Origin: Phanerodontia chrysosporium
Lineage: Eukaryota; Basidiomycota; Agaricomycetes; Polyporales; Phanerochaetaceae
Direction of reading: 5' to 3'
Assembly (NCBI GenBank): GCA_001910725.1
Contig: MJGA01000007.1
Span: forward strand, 1,116,001-1,180,000
Length of the DNA stretch: 64,000 nt
The notes under the pieces were generated by a model that saw nothing but the letters and a program-made list of their open reading frames with translations, did no database searches and had not been told where the DNA came from. Positions 22,455-34,722 of this stretch are shown piece by piece (the first letter of the stretch is position 1; each line of letters begins with the position of its first letter). The translations under genes were made by a program, and so were the position numbers.

Positions 22455-24166
22455 ATGCCTATCCAATCTGTCTCAATCAATCCAACCTTCTACGGAGGAC
22501 TTTACGTGACGTGAGTAAGCCTTTCAGGATTTATGATCGATATACTCACACTATTGCCAGTGGGCTTTGCTACGTTGCGACTGCCAGTGCGTGCCCCTAG
22601 TCTCCAATTATGGTGGCGCCGACCTAACCTGCGTCTTTAGCTTGTTTGTTCTACGAATACGCTATTACGCTGCCGCTGGAACTTCGCACTGTATGGAAGC
22701 GGCGGTGGAACGCGACGTCCTTGCTGCTGCTTTCCATCCGGTGGACCATGCTTGTGCTGGCCGTATGCTACATCCTGCAGCCCATACAAAAATCCGAGGT
22801 GGTAGGTAATATTAATTCGCACGTATCGGTGTCGAAGGCGTGATGTTGAAATAACCTAGGGGTAAGCTCTGTGGTTCGCAAAGACTCACCCCATCCTAAC
22901 GTTCGTTTAGGTGCAGCATTAGGATATGGATCATATTCGTGGCATGTATAGCCGGCTGGATCGAAGTAGATTGTGCGTAAACTCTATGTCATCACGCGAT
23001 GGACCGTACTGATCCCTAGACAGGTTTTATCGCCTTCCGAATATCCGCAATTTACGGCTGCAATCGCTCCCTTTTTCTCTTGGTTTTCGTTCTCGGCCTC
23101 GCGCCTGTGATCACGAACTCGGTATGTTGTATGCGTCGCTGTACAGCGCCAAATACTGACGTGAGGCGTGTAGTTGGCGGCCGTGTCCTTTCGAGGGGCG
23201 TATTTACCTGGTCTTCCTGGCTGCTATTACCTCTTGATCACCGAAATATCACTGGAGAGGTATAATCTCGACTATACGATGTAAGTTCAACTTACACTGA
23301 GTTGCCACCCACATAATTGTTTGCAGAGTAATGACAAAGATTACAGATGTGAGTCAGCCTCTCTAGCCATTCCAATCGAAAAATGTTGAACGTCCCCATA
23401 GGTGCCTACGTGACGCGAAGCACCTTGATTCTGCAAGACGTCGTGGTCCTCATACTGACGTGGATTAAGACCTACGGCAGTGGAAAATAGCCAGAAGATC
23501 GAACTTCTCGCTCTCTGTTTCTATGTGTCTTCTCCGTGATGGTAAGCCAGAACGTATCACTTCTAAGGGGTCGTCACTAACGACGAATACTTCCCTAGGG
23601 ACCATGTACTTCTGGTGCGCAAGTCGACCTATCGATGAGCCAGCACGTAGTAACTATTGCTCCAGCGTCCTGCTCGTTCTCAACGCCACGCAGATCGCCG
23701 TGTTCAGAGTAAGGGCACACGCCGTTCTCTGGGTTAGCTTGCCATACTGACCGTGTGCACCTCTCCAGACCCAAGGCTCGGTCCTGAGCAACTTCCTCGC
23801 CACTGTGGTATGCCCACCACCCGTTCCTCGCACTGGCCATTCCGCTGATATGCACCGCATTGCGCAGCCACTCATCCTCACGAGCCGCTTCATGATGAAC
23901 CTGCGCGAGCTCGGCGCACGTGGGACGGCGCGGACGACGATGCGGAGGCGCAGCCGTGGTCGCGCTTCTCGAGCGCGGTCTTCGCGCGCACGGGCAGCGC
24001 GTTCGTCGGGAACGTCGGCGAGTACCTTGATCTCGGGAACGAGGCTGTGGACGGGCACCGCCCGTGGTATGAGCTCGACGAGCTCGAGTCGGGTGCGGAC
24101 TGTAGTGTGCTCGAGATCGGCTACTCGAGCACGGGTGCTGTATACGAGGGCCCTTCGTCAGCGTAG
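22455..24166 (+). CDS. DUF6533-type seven-helix membrane protein
   Basis: Belongs to an Agaricomycete-expanded family of GPCR-like membrane proteins of unknown function. The likely start is MPIQSVSINPTFYGG at 22455. Spliced exons give the DUF6533 signature: YVATATCLFYEYAITLPLE followed by VWKRRWNATSLLLLSIRW. Later hydrophobic segments include WIIFVACIAGWIE, FIAFRISAIYG, LFLLVFVLGLAPVIT and VVVLILTW. The cytoplasmic tail starts PLILTSRFMMNLRELG, a family-typical motif. It is followed by DDDAEAQPWSRFSS and an acidic end, stop TAG 24164-24166. Many introns of 50-60 nt interrupt it; exact limits in 23200-23700 are uncertain. A -1 slip sits at GGG 23922-23924 between RELGARG and DGADDD. Confidence 0.68.
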
Positions 24167-24464
24167 GAAATTCGTCGACTGTACGCATCATATATACCAA
24201 TGCATAGAGATACCACCTTGACAAAGTACGAATATTATTGTGGAGTTTGAGCTAGCCATCTAAGGTCACCAAGACGTACATGCAAGCACAGATTATGTAT
24301 ACGCAGTTCTATAATTACACATGGGATTATGCGTCCGACACCAGCAATCTAGCCAACCACCCTTTTTCTAAGCGAAGACGAGCAGGGAGTAGAACCTCGG
24401 GGATACCAGAGACAGCCAGCTTCTCAATGCGTCCAAGAGGGGGAGGTGAAGAGCGTGCATGCGC

Positions 24465-26996
24465 TCATCGCAGGCGCGTCGACGGCCCGCGCGAGAGGTC
24501 GCTGCTCCGGAACGACAGGGTGTCGCGGCTCGCATCGGGCTGGGGGACGCTGAGCGTGTCGCGACTGCCATTGAAGCGCGCGTTGCCGCCGCCGGGCATG
24601 CGTGGCGAGGAGAGGTACGGCGAGCGCGCGCCCGCGCCCCAGCCGGGCGGCGGGCCGGGCATGATAACGGGCTGCACAGGCTTCGTGTACCGCAGGTCGA
24701 GCTCCTCGAGCGTGACCTTGAGAAAGCGCATGAAGGCTGTGCGCCGCGCCCAGCGCCCGCCCCAGTCCTGCCAGTTCGGGCGGTGCTCCATCCCGATTTT
24801 GAGGTGGATCGCGTTTTGGAACTCCATCTTTTCGATGTTGACGTTGATGTTTGACCACTCGCGCCGGTTTTTGTCGTCGTTGATGTAGTCCTCAAGCTTT
24901 CTCCGGAGCTGCTCCAGGATCTCGAGTGGGGTATCGTACGCGACCATTAGGTCAGTGTATTCCCACCTAACGCCTATCAGCCTCCAAGCAAACGAGAGGA
25001 CATATTCAAACCTACATTGAGCTACTCCGGCGCAAGTTGTGCACGAGCTTGGAGCCAGCCAGAAGAGAGTTTGGTGCAATGATTTCTTGGCCGTCGACTC
25101 GCCTGAACGTGGTGGAGAACAGACCAAACTCGCGAACGAACAAAGGCTACGAAAGACGTGGTGAGACCAATAGAGCATCGAACCCGTAAGGAACTTACCT
25201 GGTCATCAATGAGCACCAAGTCTCCAACATCGAACACGTGAGTAGAGAAGATGAAGATGAGCTACATCGCATGTAAGCACACAATATCTTGGATAATACA
25301 TAATACGTACCGATTCAAAGAGAGTCTGAGCAGAGTGACCGAAAATAAACGAGAAACCGAGAATGATCGTCGCCAGCGGCACAAGAGACGCGATGGTGTT
25401 GTTCTTGTTGAAAATGAGCAGGCAGATGAAGATCTCCACCAAGAGCACACAAGCTATGAGAACGGCGTCGAGCTTCGCCACGGCGTTTCCGACGTCCTGC
25501 ACAGAATATGAGCATTTCTCGTGCTGGGTGAGACGTGGAAGGACGCACTTTCAAACTGGCGGTCAGAGCCTTTCTCTCGCGATAGATACGCCGCACGGCT
25601 TCTCGCATTTCTCGTTTGCTAATATCCCCATTTCCGTCTTTGTCAAATACCGCAAATGCGGCGCGCTAACGAGAAAGTCAGACCCGGCACGCGCATATAG
25701 ACACCCAGAAAACCTCACCGCATCCGCTTCAGACTTGAAATAGGGATAAAAGTCCTCGACGACGAGGTACTGCCTTGGTGGATAGACATTGCTGAGCTGC
25801 GCGAATAGCTTCCGCGCAAGCTTGCTCGCAGAGTACAGCGCCTGACCCTCGCTGTTCTGGTTTTTGACGAGGTTATCGACGATGACAGCCGTCATGGGTC
25901 GGCGCTTGCGCTTCTGCCTCTCGAGCTCCCGCTCGTGCCTGTGCATCTTCCGGTCCTCTGGCTTCTCTCCGATGGGCGAGCTCGAGCTCGAGCCCGCGTT
26001 GCTGTGCGAACCGCCGAGAGAGAAGTGTGCCGAGGGCGACCCGCCACGGTGCCCGCGACGCCACTGGCCATACGGGTTCCGGCGTGCGGACGGGTTGGGC
26101 GTCGCATTGGAGAGACGGTCGAGGGCACGCAGGCCGGTCTGGTTCTCCGCGATGCGGTCCGCGAGGGCGCGCCGGTGAAAGTTGATTGCGACATAGCGCA
26201 GGAATATCTTCTCGGCGAGGAGCAGCAGCGCCGCGGAGAAGAGCGCCTGCATAACGCGGTTGATAATAGTCCAGTACGACGACGTCGGCTTGTACACGGC
26301 GCGTATGACCGAGAGCGCGATCCAGGACCATGTCACGTCCAGGGCGAATTTGAGCCATCCGAGGACGGCCGAGGTGAGCTGTGGCGTGAATTAGATTGGT
26401 GGAGTGCTGCGGACGCGCGAGACGGGAACACGCACCTCGACGGTTATTTGCATGCGCTCGACACGATGGCTGAACAGGCGGAAAACAGCGAGCGCAAGCA
26501 CGGGCGCAAGATCGACGATGAGATAAGTGCCGCAACTGGCTGCCCAGGTGATGGCCATCCAGAGGGACCAGACGTGCGCCTGTATGCGACCTGGCGTGTT
26601 GTTGAAGCGCAGCTGGAAGACGAGCAGCGGGGTGATGAGGATGCCGGTACCGAGCACAGCGATGATGAGCGTGCGCACGGGGCGCGAAAGCCGCATGAAC
26701 GCACGCCAGACGGCGCGGCCGCGCCGCACATTGGTCGCGTTTACGAGCGGGTCGGCCTTGGTGCTTCGCGCGTCGTCCTCTGCCTCCCAGTCAAAGTCGT
26801 CCTCGGAGTCCGTGCCATCAGAGTCCGAGTCGGAATCATGGTGCGAGGTGCGCGTAGCTTCGACGAGGCGTTCGCGGTCGACGTCGGGGAGGTCGTGCAC
26901 GTCCGGGGCGCCTGCAAAGTCCAGGTGTTTCGTCTCGACTCTGGGTAGCGGGATGTCCTCGGTCGGAGAGTCGGTCTCCTTTCGAGCGCCAGGCAT
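24465..26996 (-). CDS. MscS-family mechanosensitive channel with EF hand
   Basis: Fungal Msy1/Msy2-like channel, usually in ER or vacuolar membranes, gating in response to membrane tension and Ca2+. It starts MPGARKETDSPTED at 26996 with an acidic N-tail. Transmembrane segments include TLIIAVLGTGILITPLLVF, TWAASCGTYLIVDLAPVLA and MQALFSAALLLLAEKIF. A charged loop follows, then a single EF hand (FDKDGNGDISKREM, all coordinating positions present). The MscS pore helix region is LIACVLLVEIFICLLIFN and ASLVPLATIILGFSFIFG. The beta domain has HVFDVGDLVLID, RRVDGQEIIAPNSLL and LVHNLRRSSSM, and the alpha/beta domain ends near VTLEELDLRYTKP. A Pro/Gly/Ser-rich tail stops at 24465. Introns join in frame without corrections where I checked. 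Confidence 0.88.
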
Positions 26997-27363
26997 CGAA
27001 CAGAGGAGAAGGTTCGGACGAGAGCAGTGATGGGGGAGGTGTGCTCGCCGTCGTGGACGGTGAGGGTGGCAGAGAGAGCAAGAGAGAGGACGGTGTGCCG
27101 CCGCACGCGGCAGCAAAAGTGGGCAGCCGACGTCGGCAGAGGCCCTCGAAAGATCGAGGGTGTCGTCCTCATCTCGCCTTTTTTGCGGGGAATAGTTTCA
27201 GAACAAGGAAGAAAAATAACCCCTGACGTCACTCGGGCAAGCGCCCGCAGAGCCGTTGTGGCACTCGAAGCGAAATGAAAGTCTTCTAAACGATGTTTCT
27301 GTGCTGCGCAGGCACCAGCCAAGGCGGCGTCGGCGTCGACGACATACTCTCTATCTGTGCAGT
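26997..27363. other. intergenic, MscS upstream region
   Basis: About 370 bases between the MscS start and the 3' end of the acyl-CoA ligase-like gene, both minus strand. No separate feature is seen. Confidence 0.4.
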
Positions 27364-29520
27364 CTACAGCTTGGGAACAGGAGCACTCTGCGCATCCTCG
27401 AGCTCTCGCAGCTTCCGCTTCAAAATCTTCCCAGATGCACTCTTCGGTATCTCGGCTGTCAAGGTGATCCCTAGGAACCCATCAGCATTAGCCTCATGAA
27501 TGTGGTGTCCTGTCCGGCAACTAGTACGCACCCCCGCGTAGGTATTTGAAGTGTGCGACACGCGGCGCGACGAAGCTATGAATCCCCTCAATCAGTTGCC
27601 GCGGGTCCGCCCCTGACAACAGCCGCGTGTCCTTCGGGACGACATAGGCTCTGCAGCAAACGTCAGCTCCGCTCGTCTTCACAGCACGGTACCAAGAAGC
27701 CGTACTTGGGCAACTCGGTGGCTTGCTCCTTGGCATACACCCCAATCACGGCACAGTCTGCCACCCCAGGGTGTGCGTTGATCACATCTTCGAGTTCCGC
27801 CGGAGCGACTGGGCCGCAACCTATAAGCAAGGAATCCCATCTCAAGAAAAAGACACTCGTACCTTGGAAGCCCTTGTACTTGATGAGCTCCTTCTTGCGG
27901 TCTGTAATGCTGATGAACCCTTTCTCATCGACGGTGGCCATGTCGCCCGACTTGAGCCAGCCGTCGGGCGTGATCGTCTCTGCCGTCGCTTTGGGGTTGT
28001 TGGCGTATGCCCTACACGACAGTCAGCGCAGTCTTTGAATGGCTCCACTACCAACACTCACTTCATAACACTGGGGCTTCTCACCCACAGCTCGCCAGGG
28101 GTGCCCACCGGCACGTCACGCCCGTCTTCGTCCACAATCCGCAACTCCGAGTTCGGGAGCAGCCACCCGATGAATCTCTGCCGGTGCGCAATCTCCTCGA
28201 GGGGCATGTACGTCGCGATGGCAGCTGTCCGATCGGCATTAGCAGAAACACGCGACAGGCTGGGAGCACTACGCACTGAGCTCAGTCATGCCGTAACCCT
28301 GCACGACGCTGACGCGCCAGCCCTTGCTGGCGAACCGGCGTTCGCACGCGAGCATCATCTCGGGAGACACCGGCGCAGCACCGACGCCGAGCGTGCGTAC
28401 CGATGACAGGTCGTACTTGTCGACGAGCGGGTTGTTCGTGAGCATGAGCAGAACCGGCGGTGCCGTGATGATGACCTGCGCTTCGTCAGCTCGAAGTTAA
28501 CTAACAGACAACCACAGGCGCAGACGCACCGAGACGCGATACCGCTCGATACACCCGAGGTACTCCTCAGGTACGACGCGGGGAAGGAGCACGACGGGAA
28601 CGCCGCGGAGGAAACTATACAGGAGCAGCGTCTGCCCGCCGAGCACGTGGAACAGCGGAATGCCCGTGATCGTCACGTCGCGGTTCGTCTGGAAGTACGA
28701 GTGCACGGCGCGCAGCTGCGCGAGGTTCGCGCACACGTTCGCGTGCGTGAGCTCGACGCCCTTGCTCAGGCCCGTCGTCCCTGCGTCGCGCGTCAGCCAC
28801 CGCCGTCAGCGACATGCAGACGTGCGAGCCGGAGGCGCACCGGAGCTATAGTAGATGAACGCCGTCGCGCGCGCCGCGTCCCCATCGAACCGCTCCGGGA
28901 GGCCCGCCACGGGCGTGTAGTCGAGCGTGTCGAGCGTCGCCCAGCCCCCGGCGCGGTACTCGCCCGGCGTTTCGTGCTCCGCGGAGACGATGATGACGCT
29001 CCGCTTCACGTCGTCCGGCGAGCGGCCGAGCGACTGCAGCGTCGCGAGCACGAGCGGCATGGCGGAGGCGTGCACTAGCACGTGTGACGCGCGGCTGACG
29101 GTCATTGCGTGCGCGAGCTCGTGCTCAGTGTACGCGGGGTTGGCCGGCGCGCATGTGATGCCTGCCGCTCCCTAGATGCGCTGTTTGTCACCAACATCTG
29201 TCGAGAGGCTGAGAACTACTGACCAAACCAAGCATGATCACTGCATAGAAGTCGGTCGCTGGGCTGACGACGATGGCGGTCGAGCCTTTGCTGAGCTGGT
29301 GCAGCCCAACTTTGTGAACATTCCGGAGCCCATGTGCTAGCTTCAATGAACGTTCTCTGAGCTGTCCGCGGGTAACAACATGCCCCGTCTGGCCGTTGAT
29401 AGTGAACGGGTGGTTGCTGTCGAATATGTCTTGTTCCACCAAGTACGTGTAGAAGGATTGTTGCGGAAGAGGAATGGGCGAATAGGCCGAAGCAAACCTG
29501 GACATCTTCGTCTTCGACAT
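27364..29520 (-). CDS. 4-coumarate-CoA-ligase-like acyl-CoA synthetase
   Basis: ANL-superfamily adenylating enzyme that would form an acyl-CoA from a carboxylic acid, ATP and CoA. It starts MSKTKMSRFASAYSPIPLP at 29520. An intron ending at about 28775 rebuilds the P-loop SSGTTGLSKGVELTH. Later motifs are GIPLFHVLGG, VVQGYGMTELS, PGELWVRSPSVM, DGWLKSGDMATVDEKGF, ITDRKKELIKYKGFQ and PAELEDVINAHPGV. The catalytic lysine motif is PKSASGKILKRKLRELE, and the protein ends APVPKL at 27364. The overall order and the GYGMTE and DRKKELIKYKG motifs match fungal 4CL-like enzymes. The last three residues, PKL, are a weak match to a PTS1 peroxisomal signal. Substrate not deducible. Confidence 0.88.
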
Positions 29521-30058
29521 CGCTGCGAGCTACGGTCAGAGGGAAAGTGCGTCGCTACCATCATACAGCTCTCCTTAAATCTCCTAGCCAATGCTAGCGA
29601 TGCATGATTGTAGAAGCGTCCTGAGACACGTCGCAGAGTCAGAGGGGTCTGTGAGAGGGTTCCCGCCGTCTGAATCCTGGGCTAAGGATGGCATGGATTG
29701 TTAATGGGGGCAGAATAGCCGACATCTCGGGCGACACTGGCCTTAGGCCGACTCCGGAGGGAAGGAGCGAGGAGCAATCAGGTCCTGAAACATCGCCGCA
29801 CTGTAACAGAAGCAAGCCCGCTTTCGAAACGGATGGACTCCAGTGACCAAAACCGAACCTTGCATACCGATCATTGACCACGCAAAGCGAACCGTTCGGA
29901 GTGTGGAATGCGGCAGTGCACATATATAGACATTGCACGTCTGTTCGTGGCCACCGGTCCCGAAGACGTGGCTATATGCTAGATTAACCCAGAGAGATCG
30001 CAAAGCTCACAATATCCAGAACGAAGTCGGAAGCATTATACGGGGGAAATATGGGTCG
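29521..30058. other. intergenic between 4CL-like and p24 genes
   Basis: About 540 bases: upstream region of the 4CL-like gene and 3' flank of the p24 gene. No coding segment supported. Confidence 0.4.
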
Positions 30059-30892
30059 TTACATCTTTCTCTCCTCGAAGAAACGCTGGACGATTGTAAG
30101 ACTCGGGCGGGGACGATATCAACATAATCGCGGCGCACCTTGAGATGCCGAAGCTGCCACGCGCAAGTGATGACAAGAACCACAATCTGCGCTACGCTGT
30201 ACCACACCGCACGAGAATTCGTCAGCTCACTTAGGTCCCTGAAGTTCGCCTCCCGCTCCCGCTGGTACTGCTGCTCCCGGCGGATGTCTTCGAGCTTCTG
30301 GTTCAGGTCACGGAGCTTCGCAGAGAGCTCCGTCACGTGCGAGCGGTCCTGCTCGCGGTCGGGCTTCGTGCTGCCGACAACGATATCGAGGTAGAGGCGG
30401 ATATGCGAGCTCGGCGTCCAGGACGTGCCCGCGGTGCTCGAGAGGCAGATCGCGTGGTCCCCCGCTTCGTGCGAGGTGAAGGTAAAGCGGCTGTCAAATG
30501 GACCCCGCGTCCTTACAACGTTGTGCCCCGTGGCTATTTCCTGATGTAGGCGCAGCCACAGTCATTGAACAGAGGCCTCCGCTACGCATGACAGAAGACG
30601 TACATCGACCTCCACAAGGATCCCAAGACCAGGGTTTTCGACATACTTCTGCTCCGCCTCAGACCATTCAAGGGCCTTGTAGTGCCCTAAGAGCGACGGC
30701 AGAACACGTCCAATGAGCTACTATCCGCAGTAGACGCGTGAATGCTGGCACACCTTCTACTACGGTGTCGCTAGGTATCTCCTCGAGGAAGCACCGCTTT
30801 TCGTTGGCGTCGAGATAGAAGTGAAGGGCATTCGCAGTAGCCGCGACAAGCAGGAGAAGCAGGAACGCGAGGTGTGGTGGTCGTCTGGACAT
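30059..30892 (-). CDS. p24/emp24 family cargo receptor (Erp1-like)
   Basis: Type I membrane protein of COPI/COPII vesicles that sorts cargo between ER and Golgi. It starts MSRRPPHLAFLLLLLV at 30892: a clear signal peptide ending near ANA, then LHFYLDANEKRCFLEE, the GOLD domain start with its first conserved Cys. Later pieces are KALEWSEAEQKYVE, GRFTFTSHEAGDHAICLSS (second conserved Cys), a coiled coil (LRDLNQKLEDIRREQQYQRE), one TM helix (SVAQIVVLVITCAWQL) and a short tail. The final intron joins QLRHLK to RFFEERKM, stop 30059, giving the di-Phe (FF) COPII and basic motifs of p24 tails. It is divergent from RPF1, 184 bases between starts. Confidence 0.88.
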
Positions 30893-31076
30893 GGCGGGGA
30901 GGAAAAGCGTATAGAGACAACACGCCTCGACGTCGGTCGCCCTGTGATCTCAGATCTCGCCGCCCACGTGGCTGGCGCCTTCGCCCTCCAGAATTTCAGT
31001 AGACGCCGATCCTTGGTCACAGATCCCTCCCGTCTCTACCTGACCAGCGACTCCAGCCGGCGGGCGAGCCTTCACG

Positions 31077-32470
31077 ATGCCTACAAACCGATTCGAACCG
31101 TCGCAGATCAAGAACAAGGCAAAGCGAGAGGAGGTCGCCGCAAGCAGAAAGGGAGAAGCGACAGTCAAAGCTGAAGCGCAGGCTTGCCCTTGCGAAGGCA
31201 GAGTCTGATAACCCGCTGCTAAGAAGGTACGATACCACTTGTCGGTTATGATCATCTAACTGTTTCCCACTCAGAGGCGGCAACTGGAAAATGTGCCTCG
31301 CACTCTGGATAACACCCGAGAATATGACCCGTCTATGTTAACTGCCCGACCACCACCGGTACCAGAGGAACCCGTCGCTTCTACGTCCTCGCCGCCTCCA
31401 GAACCGCAACAGAAGCCCGACGAACAGCCCTCAGACGAAAACGCTGCAGACATTGCTTCAGACCCCTTCGCATCCTACTTCTCCGGTGCCGCCGACCCCA
31501 CTGTCCCCCGAAGGTGCTCATCACAACTTCACAAAAAGCCACGCGCACGACATACGAGTTTTGCGAGGAGATTACCACCATATTCCTGGCGCTGAGCTTA
31601 TACGGAGGCCGAAGGGCAAGGGCTTCGAGATGGGCAGAATTGCTAGCTGGGCTGCAGGCAGGAATTACAGCCATTTGATCGTGGTGAACGAAGACATGAA
31701 GAAGCCAAGTGCGCACTCGCTCGTACTCTCAACATGACTCCATACTAATTGATGCCCGCAGATGCTATGACCATCGTATACCTTCCGGATGGACCCACTG
31801 CATATTTCAAGCTCAGCTCGATAGAGCTTTCGAAGAAAATATCTGTAGGTTCAGCTCGCAGTCACCGCTAGTTATGTTGCTGAATCATCCTAGGGACATG
31901 CACGAGCAACGGAACATTTTCCAGAGCTTGTGCTGAACGGCTTCGTGACACGGCTCGGGCACACCGTCGGACGCCTCTTCCAGACGCTGTTCCCACCGAT
32001 GCCCGAGTTCCAGGGACGGCAGGTCGTGACGCTGCACAACCAGCGCGACTTCCTCTTCTTCCGGCGGCACCGGTACGCGTTCCGCTCGATTGAGAAAGTG
32101 CAGCTACAGGAGATCGGCCCGCGCTTCACGCTCAAGCTGCGCTCGCTCAAGAAGGGCCTCCCTGCGGTCAAGAACCTCGGCGAGCTCAGCAAGCCGCTCG
32201 AGTTCGACTCGTTCGATGCCGACGCCGATGCCGACGCCAAGGAGCCGAAGCTCGACGACCAGGGCGCACAGGCGCAGGACGGCGACAGGATGGACGAGGA
32301 CGAGCAGCCGGGCCCGTCAGAGGAAAAGCCGAAGAAGGTCGCACCGCCCAAGGACGACGAGTACCAGTGGATGTGGAAGGTACGCTGCTATGATGCTCTG
32401 CACGTCACCATCCTCTCATACGACGTCGCAGCCGGAGCTCGAGACCACAAGGAGAACGTTCTTCTTGTGA
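31077..32470 (+). CDS. RPF1: RPF1, Brix-domain 60S ribosome biogenesis factor
   Basis: Nucleolar protein for 27S pre-rRNA processing. The start [20 protein letters not shown] is at 31077. The Brix domain is built from [69 protein letters not shown] and [19 protein letters not shown]. It continues [14 protein letters not shown] and [16 protein letters not shown]. An acidic insert follows, and the last intron joins MWK to [12 protein letters not shown], stop 32468-32470, the expected C-terminus. Three frame slips occur in one gene: an extra G at 31151-31153, a missing C at CCCCC 31505-31509, and one at CC 31585-31586. Each restored junction matches the family and RPF1 is essential in yeast, so consensus error is the best explanation. 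Confidence 0.92.
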
Positions 32471-32521
32471 TTCCGGATGTACCTCGTATTCGCCTACATT
32501 TCACCGCATATATCTCTTCGT

Positions 32522-33994
32522 TCACGGTTGCTCGATCTTGAGAAGGATTTTCTTGCCGTATTGACCCTTTGAGAGCGTCTCCATGACACTGCGAACGCGC
32601 TCTGTCGCTTGGGCATCGCTCTCCTGCGCAGGTATCGTCACGATCTCGTGCTCGGGCTCCTTCAACTGCAGAACACACGTCAGCCCGCGCGCATACACCC
32701 ACCGGCACCATCGCCACGAACGCACCTGCATGCCCGCAATCTTGGCCAGCAGCGCCTCGCGCTCGGCGCGTGAGTGCTGCGCGTACCAGCGGCTCTGCCA
32801 GAAGCCGTGGCACGCGAGGTTTTTGAAGATGAACGCGCCCGTCGGAAGCGCAAGCGGCTGCTTCGACATCGCGCCGTACGACACGAGGTGCGCGTCCGCG
32901 CCGAGCAAGCGCACCATATGCGTCGTCGCGGGCCCGCTCACGCAGTTTAGTAGCAACCGGATCTCCTGCAGGGTCCTGTAAGTGTGGAACATGGTGATGA
33001 GTGGAGGGGGCGCACCTTGCCTCCCGTCAGTGTTCGCACGCGCTCGCGCAGCTTCTTGTCATTAAGTTCGTCGTATGTCAGCACCTCAGTCGCGCCGAGG
33101 CTTTTGAGCTGCTCTTTCAGCGTGTCGAGGTTGTCTCTGTGATAGAGTTCAACGACGAGGGTGGAGAGGAGGAGGCTGCGCCCACCTGTTCCGCACAAAG
33201 TTGAGAGTCTTGATGCCTTCTCTGGCTGCGATCTGGATCACCGCCTGACCAACCTATCCTGTATAGTGAGGTTGAGGATCATGCAAGAGGCAGTAGATGT
33301 GGCGTACTGCACTGTTCGCGCCTGCACATCGTTGAGCGTACGGCAAAATGAGAGCGTTAGAGGCGTCACGCACCGTTCTGCATCACCCAGTCTCCTTCTT
33401 CAAGTTTGACAAAGTCATGCAACATATTGTATGCTGTCGGCGGGTTCACCTGCAAGGTACATTAACAAGGCTTCCGTGCCCGTCCAGCTCATCGCCTTAC
33501 CGTCATCGTTGCCGCATTGACCTCGCTGACGGCGGGAGGCACCTTCACGACGTCCTCGGCAGCGAGCGTGCGCGCGGAGGCCCACGTGCCGAGCTGCTGG
33601 CCGGCCATGACAACGCAGTCGCCCTCCGCGAGGCCTTGCACGCCGGGCCCCACGGCCGTGACGCGCGCGAGGCCCTCGTTGCCCGCGACGAAGAGCGGCT
33701 CCGGGAGCGCGTGCCCGGCGCGAGTGCATGTGTCGGCGCCGGCCGTGCGGGGTATACGCCCTCGACGACGTTGATGTCTGACGGGTTCACGGGCGCAAGC
33801 ATGACCTGCACGTTCACTGCGCCCGCCGCTGGGTGTGGGAGGTCCGGGAAGGTTGTGGTGCGCAACACGGCGCGCGGGTCACCTGGTGCGCTATACACGA
33901 CTGCGCGGTTCGCGAGGACCGCGGCGCTCGACGAAAAGCCTCGTGAGGCACCTAGCAGAGTACGAGAACGAGCTGCGTACAAGAAGCCCTGCAT
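32522..33994 (-). CDS. ETR1: mitochondrial trans-2-enoyl-ACP/CoA reductase (ETR1/MECR)
   Basis: NADPH-dependent enoyl-thioester reductase of the medium-chain dehydrogenase superfamily, the last step of mitochondrial fatty acid synthesis (type II). It starts [15 protein letters not shown] at 33994, with a mitochondrial presequence-like N-terminus (Arg/Ser/Ala-rich). Motifs are [21 protein letters not shown] (in part; the Tyr is the expected catalytic residue), [72 protein letters not shown] and [15 protein letters not shown]. It stops at 32522. A -1 slip sits near 33735-33736, between VYPARPAP and [12 protein letters not shown]. Convergent with RPF1, only 51 bases apart. Confidence 0.88.
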
Positions 33995-34722
33995 GTCGTG
34001 GCAAGCGTGACTAGTGGGTATGGCGGTGGAAGTTGGGAACCAGGCGCGATGACGTTCGCCGGCTGCGTCGGATTGTTCCGACCAATGTGCCACAAGGCTG
34101 TCGGTTATCTTGGTTCATTTCTTCCCGAGCCAGACGCAATTATTCACCAGCGCGCCACGCGACAGTAACCCGCTCAACTTCTGTTCAATTGCTTGACAAG
34201 ACTGTGTAATCAAAAGTGCGCGAGCTCCGCTTCCTCTCAACTGCTATTGCATCGTCTCCCCAGCCGCCATGCACTTCTACCAAGCACATCGCGGACAGCT
34301 GATCCGCCTTGCATATTGCACGTTCAGAATGTGCATCTGCTAGCATAAAATCGACATTCTACATGCCACATGAACTGGCATTGAAGCGCAACGGTGCGTT
34401 CAGTTGCTGATCAAGCGCCACCATATCCCCGGCACCCCGCTCTCAACACACATCTCCAATGGTTACTCTTACATGGCAAGTCGACTCAACGCGCTCTCAC
34501 TGTGCCCATCCCAACCTAACCTGCGCCGATAACGACGCGTTCTCGATGCTCACGTGTCGCGGTACGTAAACGCGCAAAGCGCTGCCGGACGGCACGCGGA
34601 CTTCTTCGGAATTCGTTCGTTCCTCAAGGCCTCATCCACTATGGTAACTCGCCGTGAATGGGTCTGCTGCCATCTCCACCTCGTGTTGAGCGGCGACGAC
34701 GACGACCGTTCGTCCAGGCGAT
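33995..34722. other. intergenic, divergent ETR1 / MFS transporter
   Basis: About 730 bases between the two start codons. No gene-like content seen. Confidence 0.45.
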
